DNA of 64,000 bases from assembly GCA_001890945.1 (NCBI GenBank), contig MLAX01000001.1, forward strand, positions 682,001-746,000. Reading direction: 5' to 3'. The position numbers and the translations under genes are program-made. The DNA comes from Alphaproteobacteria bacterium AO1-B. GTDB taxonomy: Bacteria > Pseudomonadota > Alphaproteobacteria > Rhizobiales > Stappiaceae. The notes under the pieces are model-generated. The model was not told the DNA's origin. It searched no databases and saw nothing but the letters and a program-made list of their open reading frames with translations. Below, piece by piece: positions 17,526 to 25,750 of this stretch (its first letter is position 1; every line of letters begins with the position of its first letter).

Positions 17526-18989
17526 ATGGCAAGCCGCGGATCACAGACAGAAAAAGCACGCAAGAAGCCGGAAGACCGGCTGGATGTCTTCCCGGCATTC
17601 ATGAAGGTTGCGGGTAGGCGTGTTGTCGTTGTCGGACATGGCGGTGAAGCTGCTGCCAAGGTGCGCCTTCTGGGCGAAACCAATGCGGAAATCGTTGTGG
17701 TCGGACAGGACATCGATCACGAACTGCAATCCGCCGTCGATTTGTTCTCCGCGACCCATATCGCCGAAGACTTCAAGCCAAGACATCTGACTGATGCCGC
17801 CATGGTTTTCTCCGCAAGGGAAGACTGGGATCTGGACAAGGCGGTCATTGATGCGGCCCGGATCATGGGCGTACCGGCGAACGCGGTCGATAAGCCTGAG
17901 ATTTGCGATTTTTACACCGGCGCACTCGTCAACCGGGCGCCGATTGCCGTGGCGATCACATCTACTGGCGTCGGACCGGTTCTGGCGCGCCATATACGTG
18001 CACGGATCGAAGGTATGCTGCCGCGCTCGACCGGCGCGCTTGCAAGGCTCGCCGAGAGTTTCCGTGATGCGGCGTCAAAAGTCATCTCCGACGGGAACCT
18101 GCGACGGAGTTTCTGGGCCCGGTTCTTCTCCGGTTCTGTCGCAACCAATCTTTATGCCGGCAAGGCAGGCGTTGCCCGAGTAGAAGCGCAACGTTTGTTG
18201 AACAGCATGGCCGATGAGCCGGGTTTCGTGTGGTTGGTGGGTGCCGGGCCTGGAGCTGAGGATCTTCTCACGCTCCGGGCTCAGCGCCTCCTTCAGGAAG
18301 CCGACGTCATTGTCCATGATGCCTTGGTCCCGGCTGACGTGGTGGCGATGGGGCGCCGGGATGCCGAACGGATTTCCGTTGGTAAGCGCAAGGGCGCCCA
18401 TTCCGTGCTGCAATCCGAAATCTGCGATTTGCTGGTGAAGCTCGGATCTAAAGGCCTCAAGGTTGTCCGTCTGAAAGCCGGGGATCCCATGATCTTCGGC
18501 CGGGCGGCAGAAGAAATGGAGGCGCTCCGCGCCGGCGGGATCGGCTTTGAAATCGTTCCCGGTGTGACAGCAGCCTTTGCCGCCGCAGCCTCGGCGCAGA
18601 TCCCGCTGACATTGCGCGGTGTGGCCTCCAACCTGGTCTTTGCAACAGGTCATAATGCCAAGTCGGAAACACTGCCTGATTGGGCAGGTTTGGCGCTGAA
18701 AGGGTCTACTGTTGCCGTCTACATGGGGCGGACCGTTGCAGCAAAGGTTGCCCACCGTCTCATCGGCGCGGGCATGACCCCAACGACACCTGTTGCCGTC
18801 ATCGAGAATGCCGCGCACCCGGATGAACGCCAGTTTGCCGGTGATCTGTCCGAGCTTGCGGTCCTGTCGAACCGCGCTGAGATCGATGGACCGGTTTTGA
18901 TCGTAATTGGCGAGGCCGTTGGCCATGCCGCCCTTGAACAGGCCGAACCGCTTGCGCCGCAGCTCGTGCGCGCTGTTGCCGCGGCTTGA
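17526..18989 (+). CDS. cysG: Siroheme synthase (CysG, trifunctional)
   Basis: Makes siroheme, the cofactor of the sulfite reductase encoded downstream. The 487-residue protein has an N-terminal precorrin-2 dehydrogenase/ferrochelatase half (VVVVGHGGEAAAKVRLL near residues 28-45) and a C-terminal uroporphyrinogen-III methyltransferase half (VGAGPGAEDLLTLRAQRLLQ, then RLKAGDPMIFGRAAEE and VPGVTAAFAAAA). The frame is open 44 codons upstream, but the ATG at 17526 has GGAG ahead and gives the expected length. The next genes follow within 12-60 bases or overlap, so this is the first gene of a sulfur operon. Confidence 0.93.
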   Translation: MASRGSQTEKARKKPEDRLDVFPAFMKVAGRRVVVVGHGGEAAAKVRLLGETNAEIVVVGQDIDHELQSAVDLFSATHIAEDFKPRHLTDAAMVFSAREDWDLDKAVIDAARIMGVPANAVDKPEICDFYTGALVNRAPIAVAITSTGVGPVLARHIRARIEGMLPRSTGALARLAESFRDAASKVISDGNLRRSFWARFFSGSVATNLYAGKAGVARVEAQRLLNSMADEPGFVWLVGAGPGAEDLLTLRAQRLLQEADVIVHDALVPADVVAMGRRDAERISVGKRKGAHSVLQSEICDLLVKLGSKGLKVVRLKAGDPMIFGRAAEEMEALRAGGIGFEIVPGVTAAFAAAASAQIPLTLRGVASNLVFATGHNAKSETLPDWAGLALKGSTVAVYMGRTVAAKVAHRLIGAGMTPTTPVAVIENAAHPDERQFAGDLSELAVLSNRAEIDGPVLIVIGEAVGHAALEQAEPLAPQLVRAVAAA

Positions 18990-19001
18990 GGAGAGAAGTT
19001 T

Positions 19002-19301
19002 ATGAAAGTCATTACAGCCAATCGCCTTCTGGATGGCGATGTCGTCTGGCTCGGTGAAAACGATGTTTGGGTCGAGCGTGTCACGCTGGCTCGAACCTTT
19101 GACGGCAACGATGCTGTCGCCGAAGGCCTTTCCATTGGCGCAGCGTCAGAAAAAGACCAGAAGGTCGTCGGCGTCTACGAGATGGATGTGACCATTGAAG
19201 ACGGCGTCATTGTCCCCGTGCGCTTGCGCGAACGTATCCGGGCGAAAGGTCCGACCACTCATCCCCAATATGGAAAACAGGCTCAGGCCGTTTCCGCCTG
19301 A
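19002..19301 (+). CDS. DUF2849 domain protein
   Basis: A 99-residue protein of the DUF2849 family, found almost only between cysG and cysI in alphaproteobacteria. There is no signal peptide or membrane segment; the chain is rich in acidic residues and ends with RIRAKGPTTHPQYGKQ. It starts 12 bases after cysG, inside the operon. A role in sulfite reduction (for example assembly or electron transfer to sulfite reductase) is inferred from position only. Confidence 0.85.
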   Translation: MKVITANRLLDGDVVWLGENDVWVERVTLARTFDGNDAVAEGLSIGAASEKDQKVVGVYEMDVTIEDGVIVPVRLRERIRAKGPTTHPQYGKQAQAVSA

Positions 19302-19357
19302 CAACAGCACACGCGGCGGGCTGCGCCGGATCGAGCAGCGCCCGGCAGGAGAGACTG

Positions 19358-21016
19358 ATGTACCGTTACGATGAATTTGACGCGAGTTTCGTCAACCAGC
19401 GCACCGAACAGTTCAAGGACCAGGTCCGCCGCCGCATGGCCGGTGAATTGTCCGAGGACGAGTTCAAGCCGCTGCGCCTGATGAACGGCCTTTACCTGCA
19501 GCTTCATGCCTACATGCTGCGTGTTGCCATTCCCTATGGCACGCTGAACGGTCGGCAGATGCGCAAGCTGGCGCATATTGCCCGGACCTTTGACAAGGGC
19601 TATGGCCACTTCACGACGCGGCAAAACATCCAGTTCAATTGGCCGAAACTTGAGGACACTCCGAAGATCCTCGAAGAGCTGGCCGAAGTGGAAATGCACG
19701 CCATTCAGACCTCCGGCAACTGCATCCGGAATGTGACCGCTGACCATTTCGCCGGCGCTGCGGCCGACGAGATTGCGGATCCACGTCCTTATGCGGAAAT
19801 CTTGCGTCAGTGGTCGTCGCTTCACCCGGAGTTTTCGTTCCTGCCGCGCAAGTTCAAGATCGCCATCACCGGCGCGCCGAACGACCGCGCGGCCGTGCAG
19901 GTGCATGACATCGGTCTGCAGTTGACCCGCAACGAGGCCGGTGAGATCGGCTTTGAGGTCTTTGTTGGCGGCGGCCTCGGCCGGACACCGATGATCGGCC
20001 GCAAGGTCCGCGACTTCCTTCCCGAAGAAGACCTGCTTGCCTATTCCGAAGCGATCCTGCGCGTTTACAACCGCTACGGCCGCCGGGACAACAAGTACAA
20101 GGCGCGGATCAAGATCCTTGTGCATGAGACCGGTCTGGAGGATCTGAAGGCAGATATCGAAGGTGAGTTTGAAAAGATCCGCTATGGTGTTCTTCGTCTG
20201 CCGGACGAAGAAGTGCGCCGGATTGAAGCCTACTTTGCACCGCCTCCGCTCGAGGTTGGCTCAGACATCTCGGCCAAGGTTGAAGTGCGCCGTGAGGCGG
20301 ATGCAGCCTTCGCCCAGTTCCTGGCTTACAATCTCAATCCGCACCGCGTACCGGGCTACACATCCGTGACCCTGTCTATGAAGCCGATTGGCGGCATCCC
20401 GGGCGATGCATCCGATGCGCAGATGGATGTGATTGCGGATCTTGCCGAACGGTACGGCCACGATGAAATCCGGATTTCCCATGAGCAGAACGTGATCCTG
20501 CCACATGTGAAACTGGATGACCTACCGGCTCTGTTCGACCAGTTGGTCGCAGCGGACATTGCCGAAGGCAACGCCGGCTTAATCACCGACATTATTGCCT
20601 GCCCGGGCATGGATTACTGCGCGCTTGCAACAGCCCGGTCCATTCCGGTTGCTCAGCGAATTTCCGAACGCTTCGGCACGGCTGATCGACAGGCAGAAAT
20701 CGGTGAGCTGAAGATCAAGATCTCCGGCTGCATCAACGCCTGTGGGCACCACCACGTCGGTCACATCGGCATTCTCGGCCTGGAGAAAAAAGGCGAAGAG
20801 TTCTACCAGGTGACGCTTGGCGGTTCGGCGAACGAGAACGCATCCATCGGTGAAATCGTTGGCCGCGGGTTCTCCTCCGAAGAGGTCGTCGACGCGATTG
20901 AGACACTGGTCGACACCTATCTTGGACTTCGGTCCGGCAAGGACGAAACCTTCCTGGATGCGTACCGCCGGGTTGGGGAGGCGCCGTTCAAGGAGGCCCT
21001 TTATGGCGCTGCATGA
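19358..21016 (+). CDS. cysI: Sulfite reductase hemoprotein (CysI-like, siroheme/4Fe-4S)
   Basis: Six-electron reduction of sulfite to sulfide in the cytoplasm. The 552-residue protein has the nitrite/sulfite reductase fold and the siroheme-[4Fe-4S] ligand set: Cys415 and Cys421 (ACPGMDYC) and Cys458 and Cys462 (GCINACGHHH). The first half contains the GHFTTRQNIQFNW substrate/siroheme segment. No flavoprotein partner (CysJ) lies in the window, so electrons probably come from ferredoxin or another donor. Nitrite reduction is an alternative, but cysH next to it favours sulfite. Its end overlaps cysH by 14 bases. Confidence 0.92.
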   Translation: MYRYDEFDASFVNQRTEQFKDQVRRRMAGELSEDEFKPLRLMNGLYLQLHAYMLRVAIPYGTLNGRQMRKLAHIARTFDKGYGHFTTRQNIQFNWPKLEDTPKILEELAEVEMHAIQTSGNCIRNVTADHFAGAAADEIADPRPYAEILRQWSSLHPEFSFLPRKFKIAITGAPNDRAAVQVHDIGLQLTRNEAGEIGFEVFVGGGLGRTPMIGRKVRDFLPEEDLLAYSEAILRVYNRYGRRDNKYKARIKILVHETGLEDLKADIEGEFEKIRYGVLRLPDEEVRRIEAYFAPPPLEVGSDISAKVEVRREADAAFAQFLAYNLNPHRVPGYTSVTLSMKPIGGIPGDASDAQMDVIADLAERYGHDEIRISHEQNVILPHVKLDDLPALFDQLVAADIAEGNAGLITDIIACPGMDYCALATARSIPVAQRISERFGTADRQAEIGELKIKISGCINACGHHHVGHIGILGLEKKGEEFYQVTLGGSANENASIGEIVGRGFSSEEVVDAIETLVDTYLGLRSGKDETFLDAYRRVGEAPFKEALYGAA

Positions 21017-21764
21017 GACCTTCAGCCTCGGTGTTGATCCGGAACTCGGGCTTCAGGCGGAAATTGCCGCGCTGAACGCCCAGTTCGAGGATGCCGTTGC
21101 GCAGGACATCCTTCAGGCGGCCATACGGCACCAATTCGCCGGGGAAATCGCCATGGTGTCCAGCTTTGGCGCAGACTCTGCAGTGCTGTTGCATATGGTT
21201 TCGCAGGTGGATCCATCCACGCCTGTATTGTTCGTCGATACGGTGAAGCTGTTTCCGGCAACAATCCTTTACCGGGATGAGTTGGTTGCCAAGCTTGGCC
21301 TCACCGATGTGCGCACGTTCAAGCCATCCAAGGATGACCTTGCCGAAAAAGACCCTGCCGGCATGCTCTGGATGGGCGATACGGATGCATGTTGCCACAT
21401 TCGCAAGGTGGTGCCGCTCGAGCGCGCATTGAATGGTTTTGATGCCTGGATTTCGGGCCGTAAACGCCATCAGAGTTCAACACGGTTTGAGTTGGATTTT
21501 TTCGAAATCGACGCCGGGCGGGTTAAGATCAATCCGCTCGCCGACTGGTCAGCGGCTGACATCCTGGACTATGCGAAGAGCCATAACCTGCCACCGCATC
21601 CGCTAGTCGCCGAGGGCTATCCGTCGATCGGCTGCTTGCCGTGCACCAGCAAGGTGGCGCCGGGCGAAGACCCGAGGGCAGGGCGCTGGCGCGGTCAGGA
21701 CAAGACAGAGTGCGGCATTCATTGGCCGACCCATGGCAAGGAAATTGACGGCAGCGGCATTTGA
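21003..21764 (+). CDS. cysH: APS/PAPS reductase
   Basis: Reduces adenylyl sulfate (or PAPS) to sulfite with thioredoxin-type electrons. The 253-residue protein has the PP-loop SSFGADSAVLLH and the catalytic Cys in ECGIH (Cys237). It also carries the Cys130-Cys131 pair and Cys211/Cys214 (GCLPC), the [4Fe-4S] ligands that mark APS reductases of plants and most bacteria as opposed to E. coli PAPS reductase. So APS is the likely substrate. The ATG at 21003 lies inside the cysI end, giving a 14-base overlap. Confidence 0.94.
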   Translation: MALHETFSLGVDPELGLQAEIAALNAQFEDAVAQDILQAAIRHQFAGEIAMVSSFGADSAVLLHMVSQVDPSTPVLFVDTVKLFPATILYRDELVAKLGLTDVRTFKPSKDDLAEKDPAGMLWMGDTDACCHIRKVVPLERALNGFDAWISGRKRHQSSTRFELDFFEIDAGRVKINPLADWSAADILDYAKSHNLPPHPLVAEGYPSIGCLPCTSKVAPGEDPRAGRWRGQDKTECGIHWPTHGKEIDGSGI

Positions 21765-21799
21765 GCTGCATCGCTGAGAGAGTTTGAGGACGCTTAGAT

Positions 21800-22336
21800 A
21801 TGGCAACGATCTACAAAGACGGTGAATTCGTCGAGGAAACCTGGGTCAGGGCAGATAGTGAAACCGGTCCGGCTGCGGACGGCGATTTGCTGGTCCCGGT
21901 GTCGCTGTTCCTTGAAGCGCCGGAAGCGTACCTGAGTCGCGCCGGGAAAACGGCGTTGCTGGTCGAGGCCGGGGAAAAAGTCGGACTTGCTGCGGAACAT
22001 TTGCGCAAATTTGCGTATGTCGCTGTGGCTTTTCCGAGTTTCGCCGATGGCCGTGGATTCTCGACGGCCCGCGACCTGCGGGAGCACCTGAACTATCAGG
22101 GCGATATCCGTGCAGTTGGCAGCTACATTCTGGATCAGGTGCCGCTCGCGCGTCGCTGTGGTGTCTCAAGCTTTGAGATTTCCAAGCCGGAAGTTCTGAA
22201 AGCTCTGAAAGCTGGAGAGTGGCCGGAAGTTACCAAGTACCTGCAACCGGCTTTCGGCTCGATCGAAGAAATCCCGGAAGGCACCCGGCCCTGGGCCCGC
22301 CGCTCGCACCGGGATGTAGCCATCGCAGCAGAATAG
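21800..22336 (+). CDS. DUF934 domain protein
   Basis: A 178-residue soluble protein of the DUF934 family, regularly encoded after cysH in alpha- and betaproteobacteria. The conserved block FPSFADGRGFSTARDLR (about residues 74-90) is present. It ends the cys operon 35 bases after cysH and is followed by a strong terminator. Its role in sulfite reduction is inferred from gene order; no enzyme activity can be read from sequence. Confidence 0.88.
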   Translation: MATIYKDGEFVEETWVRADSETGPAADGDLLVPVSLFLEAPEAYLSRAGKTALLVEAGEKVGLAAEHLRKFAYVAVAFPSFADGRGFSTARDLREHLNYQGDIRAVGSYILDQVPLARRCGVSSFEISKPEVLKALKAGEWPEVTKYLQPAFGSIEEIPEGTRPWARRSHRDVAIAAE

Positions 22337-22360
22337 CGGCGCAAACATTGAGCACTGATA

Positions 22361-22398
22361 AAAAAAGACCGGGTCAGCGCTGCTGCCCCGGTCTTTTT
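22361..22398. terminator. Bidirectional terminator, cys operon / beta-lactamase
   Basis: Stem AAAAAGACCGGG (22362-22373) with CCCGGTCTTTTT (22387-22398), perfect over 12 bp, with A- and T-runs on both flanks. It separates the convergent DUF934 and beta-lactamase genes. Confidence 0.9.
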
Positions 22399-22400
22399 AT

Positions 22401-23285
22401 TTATTCAAAGCTCGCCTTAAAGGCCGCGCCAATCTCGGCTATGGCCTTGTTCCGGGCTTGGAACTCTGCCTCATTTTCGGTGACATAAACGGCAAGAGCG
22501 ACGGGCGTGTGGTTGGGCGGCCAGATGATCGCAATGTTGCCGCGGGAACCATAGGCTCCGGCACCTGTCTTGTCTCCGATGCGCCAGTCATGCGGCAGGC
22601 CTGCACGAAGCGTTGCATCACCGACCTTGTTCGCCTCTAACCATTGCATCAGGTGTTTGCGGGACGATGCACTCAACTCATCCGAAAACAGAACCTTGTA
22701 GAGAGACTGCGCTGCAGCCACTGGTGTGGTGGTATCGCGTGGATCTCCCGGAGTTCCTTCGTTCAAGCTCGGCTCATAGCGGTCCAGGCGGGTGACGTCA
22801 TCGCCGATGGAGCGCATGTAGGTCGTCACCCCGATTGGACCGCCAAGTTCCTCCAGAATGATATTCGCAGATGTGTTGTCGCTGATCGTGATGGTGGCCT
22901 CGCAGTGATCGGCGAGTGTCATATCCGCTGTGTTGATATGTTTTTCGGTGACCGGCGAATAAGAGACGATCATATCACTGGTGATTATGGTGCGTTGATC
23001 GAGACTGCTCTGCTTTTTGTCGACCCGGTCCAGCAGTGCCGCGCAGGCAAAGGCCTTCATGGTGCTGTTCATCGGGAACCGATCGTCGCCATTATAGTTC
23101 CAGTTCAGCCCGCTGGCCGGATCGAAGACGGCAACGCCAATGCGTGTGTTCAAACGGCTTTCGATCGCCTTGGCGGCTTTGGAAAGTGGCGCCGGATCGA
23201 ACTCTGGTCCACCGGAATACGCTGATCCTTGAAGAGCCAGAAACAAAGCGGCTGCGCCCAACGTGAGCGCTTTGGGAAACGTCAT
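22401..23285 (-). CDS. Class A beta-lactamase
   Basis: Periplasmic serine beta-lactamase, 294 residues with a signal peptide (cleavage near SAYS, residue ~24). All class A motifs are present: Ser74-x-x-Lys77 (STMK), Ser135-Asp136-Asn137 (SDN), Glu171 in EPSLNE of the omega loop, and Lys239-Thr-Gly (KTG). Cys81 and Cys128 are placed to form the conserved disulfide of TEM-like enzymes. The hydrolysis range cannot be read from sequence. It diverges from ampR, with a probable AmpR operator upstream of a TTGTCG-17-CATATT promoter, so it is likely inducible by cell-wall damage. It appears chromosomal and intrinsic. Confidence 0.95.
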   Translation of the reverse strand: MTFPKALTLGAAALFLALQGSAYSGGPEFDPAPLSKAAKAIESRLNTRIGVAVFDPASGLNWNYNGDDRFPMNSTMKAFACAALLDRVDKKQSSLDQRTIITSDMIVSYSPVTEKHINTADMTLADHCEATITISDNTSANIILEELGGPIGVTTYMRSIGDDVTRLDRYEPSLNEGTPGDPRDTTTPVAAAQSLYKVLFSDELSASSRKHLMQWLEANKVGDATLRAGLPHDWRIGDKTGAGAYGSRGNIAIIWPPNHTPVALAVYVTENEAEFQARNKAIAEIGAAFKASFE

Positions 23286-23358
23286 GAGAAGTGTCCATTC
23301 GTTTTCAATGATGGGCGCTCCAGCCGCGGTTCTGAAGCGATGCCGATCGGTGAAGAGG

Positions 23359-23387
23359 AATATGATTGCAGCTCAAGGGATCGACAA
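23359..23387 (-). promoter_or_regulatory. Candidate beta-lactamase promoter
   Basis: On the minus strand TTGTCG (23387-23382) and CATATT (23364-23359) are separated by 17 bases, 74 bases ahead of the beta-lactamase ATG. The AmpR-like dyad lies 15 bases upstream of the -35, the usual activator position. Confidence 0.5.
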
Positions 23388-23401
23388 ATGATGGTTTCTC
23401 T

Positions 23402-23426
23402 GGTTAGGCATGAGAAAAACTTAGCC
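23402..23426. promoter_or_regulatory. Candidate AmpR operator (LysR-type dyad)
   Basis: GGTTAGG - 11 bases - CTTAGCC forms an imperfect inverted repeat (5 of 7 positions paired per arm) with the 11-base spacing of LysR T-N11-A sites. It lies between the ampR start and the beta-lactamase -35 and can serve both divergent promoters. Confidence 0.6.
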
Positions 23427-23440
23427 TTGGATAGGCCTTC

Positions 23441-24313
23441 ATGAATATTTCGCAATTGCCGTTGAACGCTCTTCGGGCGTTTGAAGCGTCTGCTCGCCTT
23501 GGAAGTTTCACAAAGGCGGGCATGGAACTGCGGGTATCCCAGACCGCCGTCAGCCATCAGGTAAAGTCGCTTGAGGCAATTCTGGGTGTTTCGCTGTTTG
23601 ACAGATTGCCACGTGGCGTCGTGTTGACAGATGAAGGCCAGACACTTCTACCAGTTCTAAGCGATGCCTTTGGCCGAATGAGTGCAACGCTTAGCCGCTT
23701 CGAACATGGCAATTTTCAAGAGGTGCTCACGATCGGCGCGGTATCTACTTTCGCTTATGGCTGGCTGATTGATCGGCTCACTAGTTTTTCGCAGGCTTAT
23801 CCCGATGTCGATGTGCGGCTGAAGACCAACAACAACCGGGCCGATTTTCTTGAAGATGGCCTCGACTACTTTATCCGGTTTGGAGATGGGGCCTGGCACA
23901 GCACCAATGCGGTTCAGTTGATCAATTCGCCTTTGTCTCCGGTTTGCGCATCTTCAATGGCGGAAGCCCTAAAGTCACCCGCTGACCTAAAGGCTGTTCC
24001 GCTCTTGCGGTCGTATAGGTTGGATGAATGGAGCCGGTGGTTTGAGGCGGCAAAGGTTGAACCGCCGAGCATTAGGGGTTGGATGTTTGATTCATCGGTG
24101 ACAATGGCTGCCGCAGCCGCCAAAGGCGCAGGTGTTGCGCTCGTACCTGTTACGATGTTTCGGGAGGAGTTGGAGACGGGCCGGCTGAAACAGCCATTCC
24201 CGCAAACCGTATCGCTCGGTCGGTACTGGTTGACCTGGTTGAAATCCCGCAATGAAACACTGGCGATGCGCCAGTTCAGGGATTGGATCGAAGGGCAGGC
24301 TTCAGTTTCCTAA
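23441..24313 (+). CDS. ampR: LysR-family regulator AmpR
   Basis: Controls the divergent beta-lactamase; known AmpR proteins respond to muropeptides from wall recycling. The 290-residue protein has the LysR N-terminal winged helix (FTKAGMELRVSQTAVSHQVKSLE, ~residues 24-46) and an effector domain whose wording follows AmpR closely: LLPVLSDAFGRM, GLDYFIRFGDGAWHST, LLRSYRLDEWSRWFEAA, FDSSVTMAAAAAKGAGVALVPV. It is separated from the lactamase by 155 bases carrying a dyad. The pairing with a class A rather than a class C enzyme is less usual in Enterobacteria but known elsewhere. Confidence 0.93.
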   Translation: MNISQLPLNALRAFEASARLGSFTKAGMELRVSQTAVSHQVKSLEAILGVSLFDRLPRGVVLTDEGQTLLPVLSDAFGRMSATLSRFEHGNFQEVLTIGAVSTFAYGWLIDRLTSFSQAYPDVDVRLKTNNNRADFLEDGLDYFIRFGDGAWHSTNAVQLINSPLSPVCASSMAEALKSPADLKAVPLLRSYRLDEWSRWFEAAKVEPPSIRGWMFDSSVTMAAAAAKGAGVALVPVTMFREELETGRLKQPFPQTVSLGRYWLTWLKSRNETLAMRQFRDWIEGQASVS

Positions 24314-24322
24314 TGCCTGCCC
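24293..24322. terminator. Possible hairpin overlapping the ampR stop
   Basis: GGGCAGGC (24293-24300) and GCCTGCCC (24315-24322) can pair perfectly around a 14-nt loop. No T-run follows, so a terminator role for the convergent ampR and aminotransferase genes is weakly supported. Confidence 0.35.
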
Positions 24323-24329
24323 GATGGTG

Positions 24330-25724
24330 TCAACCCATCCACCCATCGCGCTTCAAGATGCGATAGGTATCGTTCAGCGTCTTTTCCGCAGTCGCGACTA
24401 GATGATCCGCCTCTTCGTGGGACAGCACCAAAGGCGGTGAAATGATCATGCTGTCACGAACGGCGCGCATCACCATCCCATGCTCAAACGAAACATCGCG
24501 GCACAGCGTGCCTGGCACGCCGACATCTGAGAACTTCTTGGTCGGGTTCTTTTTGTCCGGGACCAATTCCAGAGCGCCGACCAAACCAGTCATGCGGGCT
24601 TCGCCAACAAGTTCATGTTCGCCGAGTTTCAGCCAGCGCTCCTTGAGATACGGACCGATATCGGTCTTGACCCGGTCCACCAGGCCTTCACGTTCAATGA
24701 TTTCCAGATTTGCGAGCGCAGCTGCAGCGCAGACCGGATGTCCGGAATAGGTGTAGCCGTGGTTGAAGTCATCACCGGCCAGCATCAACCCTTCGACGAC
24801 GCGGTCAGAAACCAGAACACCACCCATCGGCAAATAGCCGGACGTCAAACCTTTGGCGATCGGCATCAGATCCGGCTTTACGCCGTAGTAGGAGGATCCG
24901 AACCATTCTCCCAAACGGCCGAAGCCGCAAATGACCTCATCCGACACAAACAGTATGTCGCGTTCCTCAAGGATGCGTTTGATCTCAGGCCAGTAGGTTT
25001 CCGGCGGGATGATAACGCCGCCCGCACCCTGAATGGGTTCTGCAATGAAGGCCGCGACCCTGTCCTCGCCAATCTGATCGATGGCTTCCTCAAGCTTTCG
25101 GGCCACATGAACACCGAAGTCTTCCGGGCTCATGTCCTGACCTTCACCGAACCAGTAGGGCTGGTCGATATGATGGACACCAGAAACGGGCAGGTCCCCT
25201 TGTGCGTGCATGGCTTTCATGCCGCCAAGGCTGGTGCCGGCGAGGGTCGAACCGTGATAGCCGTTCCAGCGGCCGATGATCACCTTCTTGTCCGGCTTGC
25301 CCATCTTGTCCCAATAGGTGCGCACCATGCGGAACACAGTGTCGTTCGCTTCCGAGCCGGACGAGCAGTAGAAAACGGTGTTAATATGATCGGGAGCAAG
25401 CTTGGCGAGCTTTTCTGACAAAGCGATTGCGGGTGGGTGGGTCGTCTTGAAGAACGTGTTGTAATAAGCCAACTCGTTCATTTGTTTGGTGACGGCCTCG
25501 GTGATTTCCGAGCGGCCGTGTCCGACCTGCACGCACCAAAGACCTGCCATGCCATCGAGGATCTTGTTGCCGTTGGAATCCGTCAACCAGACACCATCTG
25601 CGCTGGTGATCACCCGGCTGCCTTCGGCATTAAGCGATTTCATGTCCGAAAACGGGTGCCAATGGTGTGCGGCGTCCAGTTCCTGAAGCGCCTTGGTCGG
25701 ATAGATGTTGGAATGGGCAGTCAT
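24330..25724 (-). CDS. Class III aminotransferase, probable polyamine:pyruvate type
   Basis: PLP-dependent omega-aminotransferase, 464 residues, most like putrescine/cadaverine or omega-amino acid:pyruvate enzymes (SpuC-like). Key parts: SSGSEANDTVFRM near residue 118, the Asp of SDEVICGFGRLG that holds the PLP ring nitrogen, and the PLP Lys in MPIAKGLTSGY. The ATG at 25724 has GGAG upstream; the frame is open 20 more codons. It begins 26 bases after the glutamine-synthetase-like gene and shares its promoter. Position next to potFGHI supports a polyamine substrate, but that is inference. Confidence 0.88.
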   Translation of the reverse strand: MTAHSNIYPTKALQELDAAHHWHPFSDMKSLNAEGSRVITSADGVWLTDSNGNKILDGMAGLWCVQVGHGRSEITEAVTKQMNELAYYNTFFKTTHPPAIALSEKLAKLAPDHINTVFYCSSGSEANDTVFRMVRTYWDKMGKPDKKVIIGRWNGYHGSTLAGTSLGGMKAMHAQGDLPVSGVHHIDQPYWFGEGQDMSPEDFGVHVARKLEEAIDQIGEDRVAAFIAEPIQGAGGVIIPPETYWPEIKRILEERDILFVSDEVICGFGRLGEWFGSSYYGVKPDLMPIAKGLTSGYLPMGGVLVSDRVVEGLMLAGDDFNHGYTYSGHPVCAAAALANLEIIEREGLVDRVKTDIGPYLKERWLKLGEHELVGEARMTGLVGALELVPDKKNPTKKFSDVGVPGTLCRDVSFEHGMVMRAVRDSMIISPPLVLSHEEADHLVATAEKTLNDTYRILKRDGWMG

Positions 25725-25750
25725 TAAAGGATGCTCCGGAAGAAGGCCAA

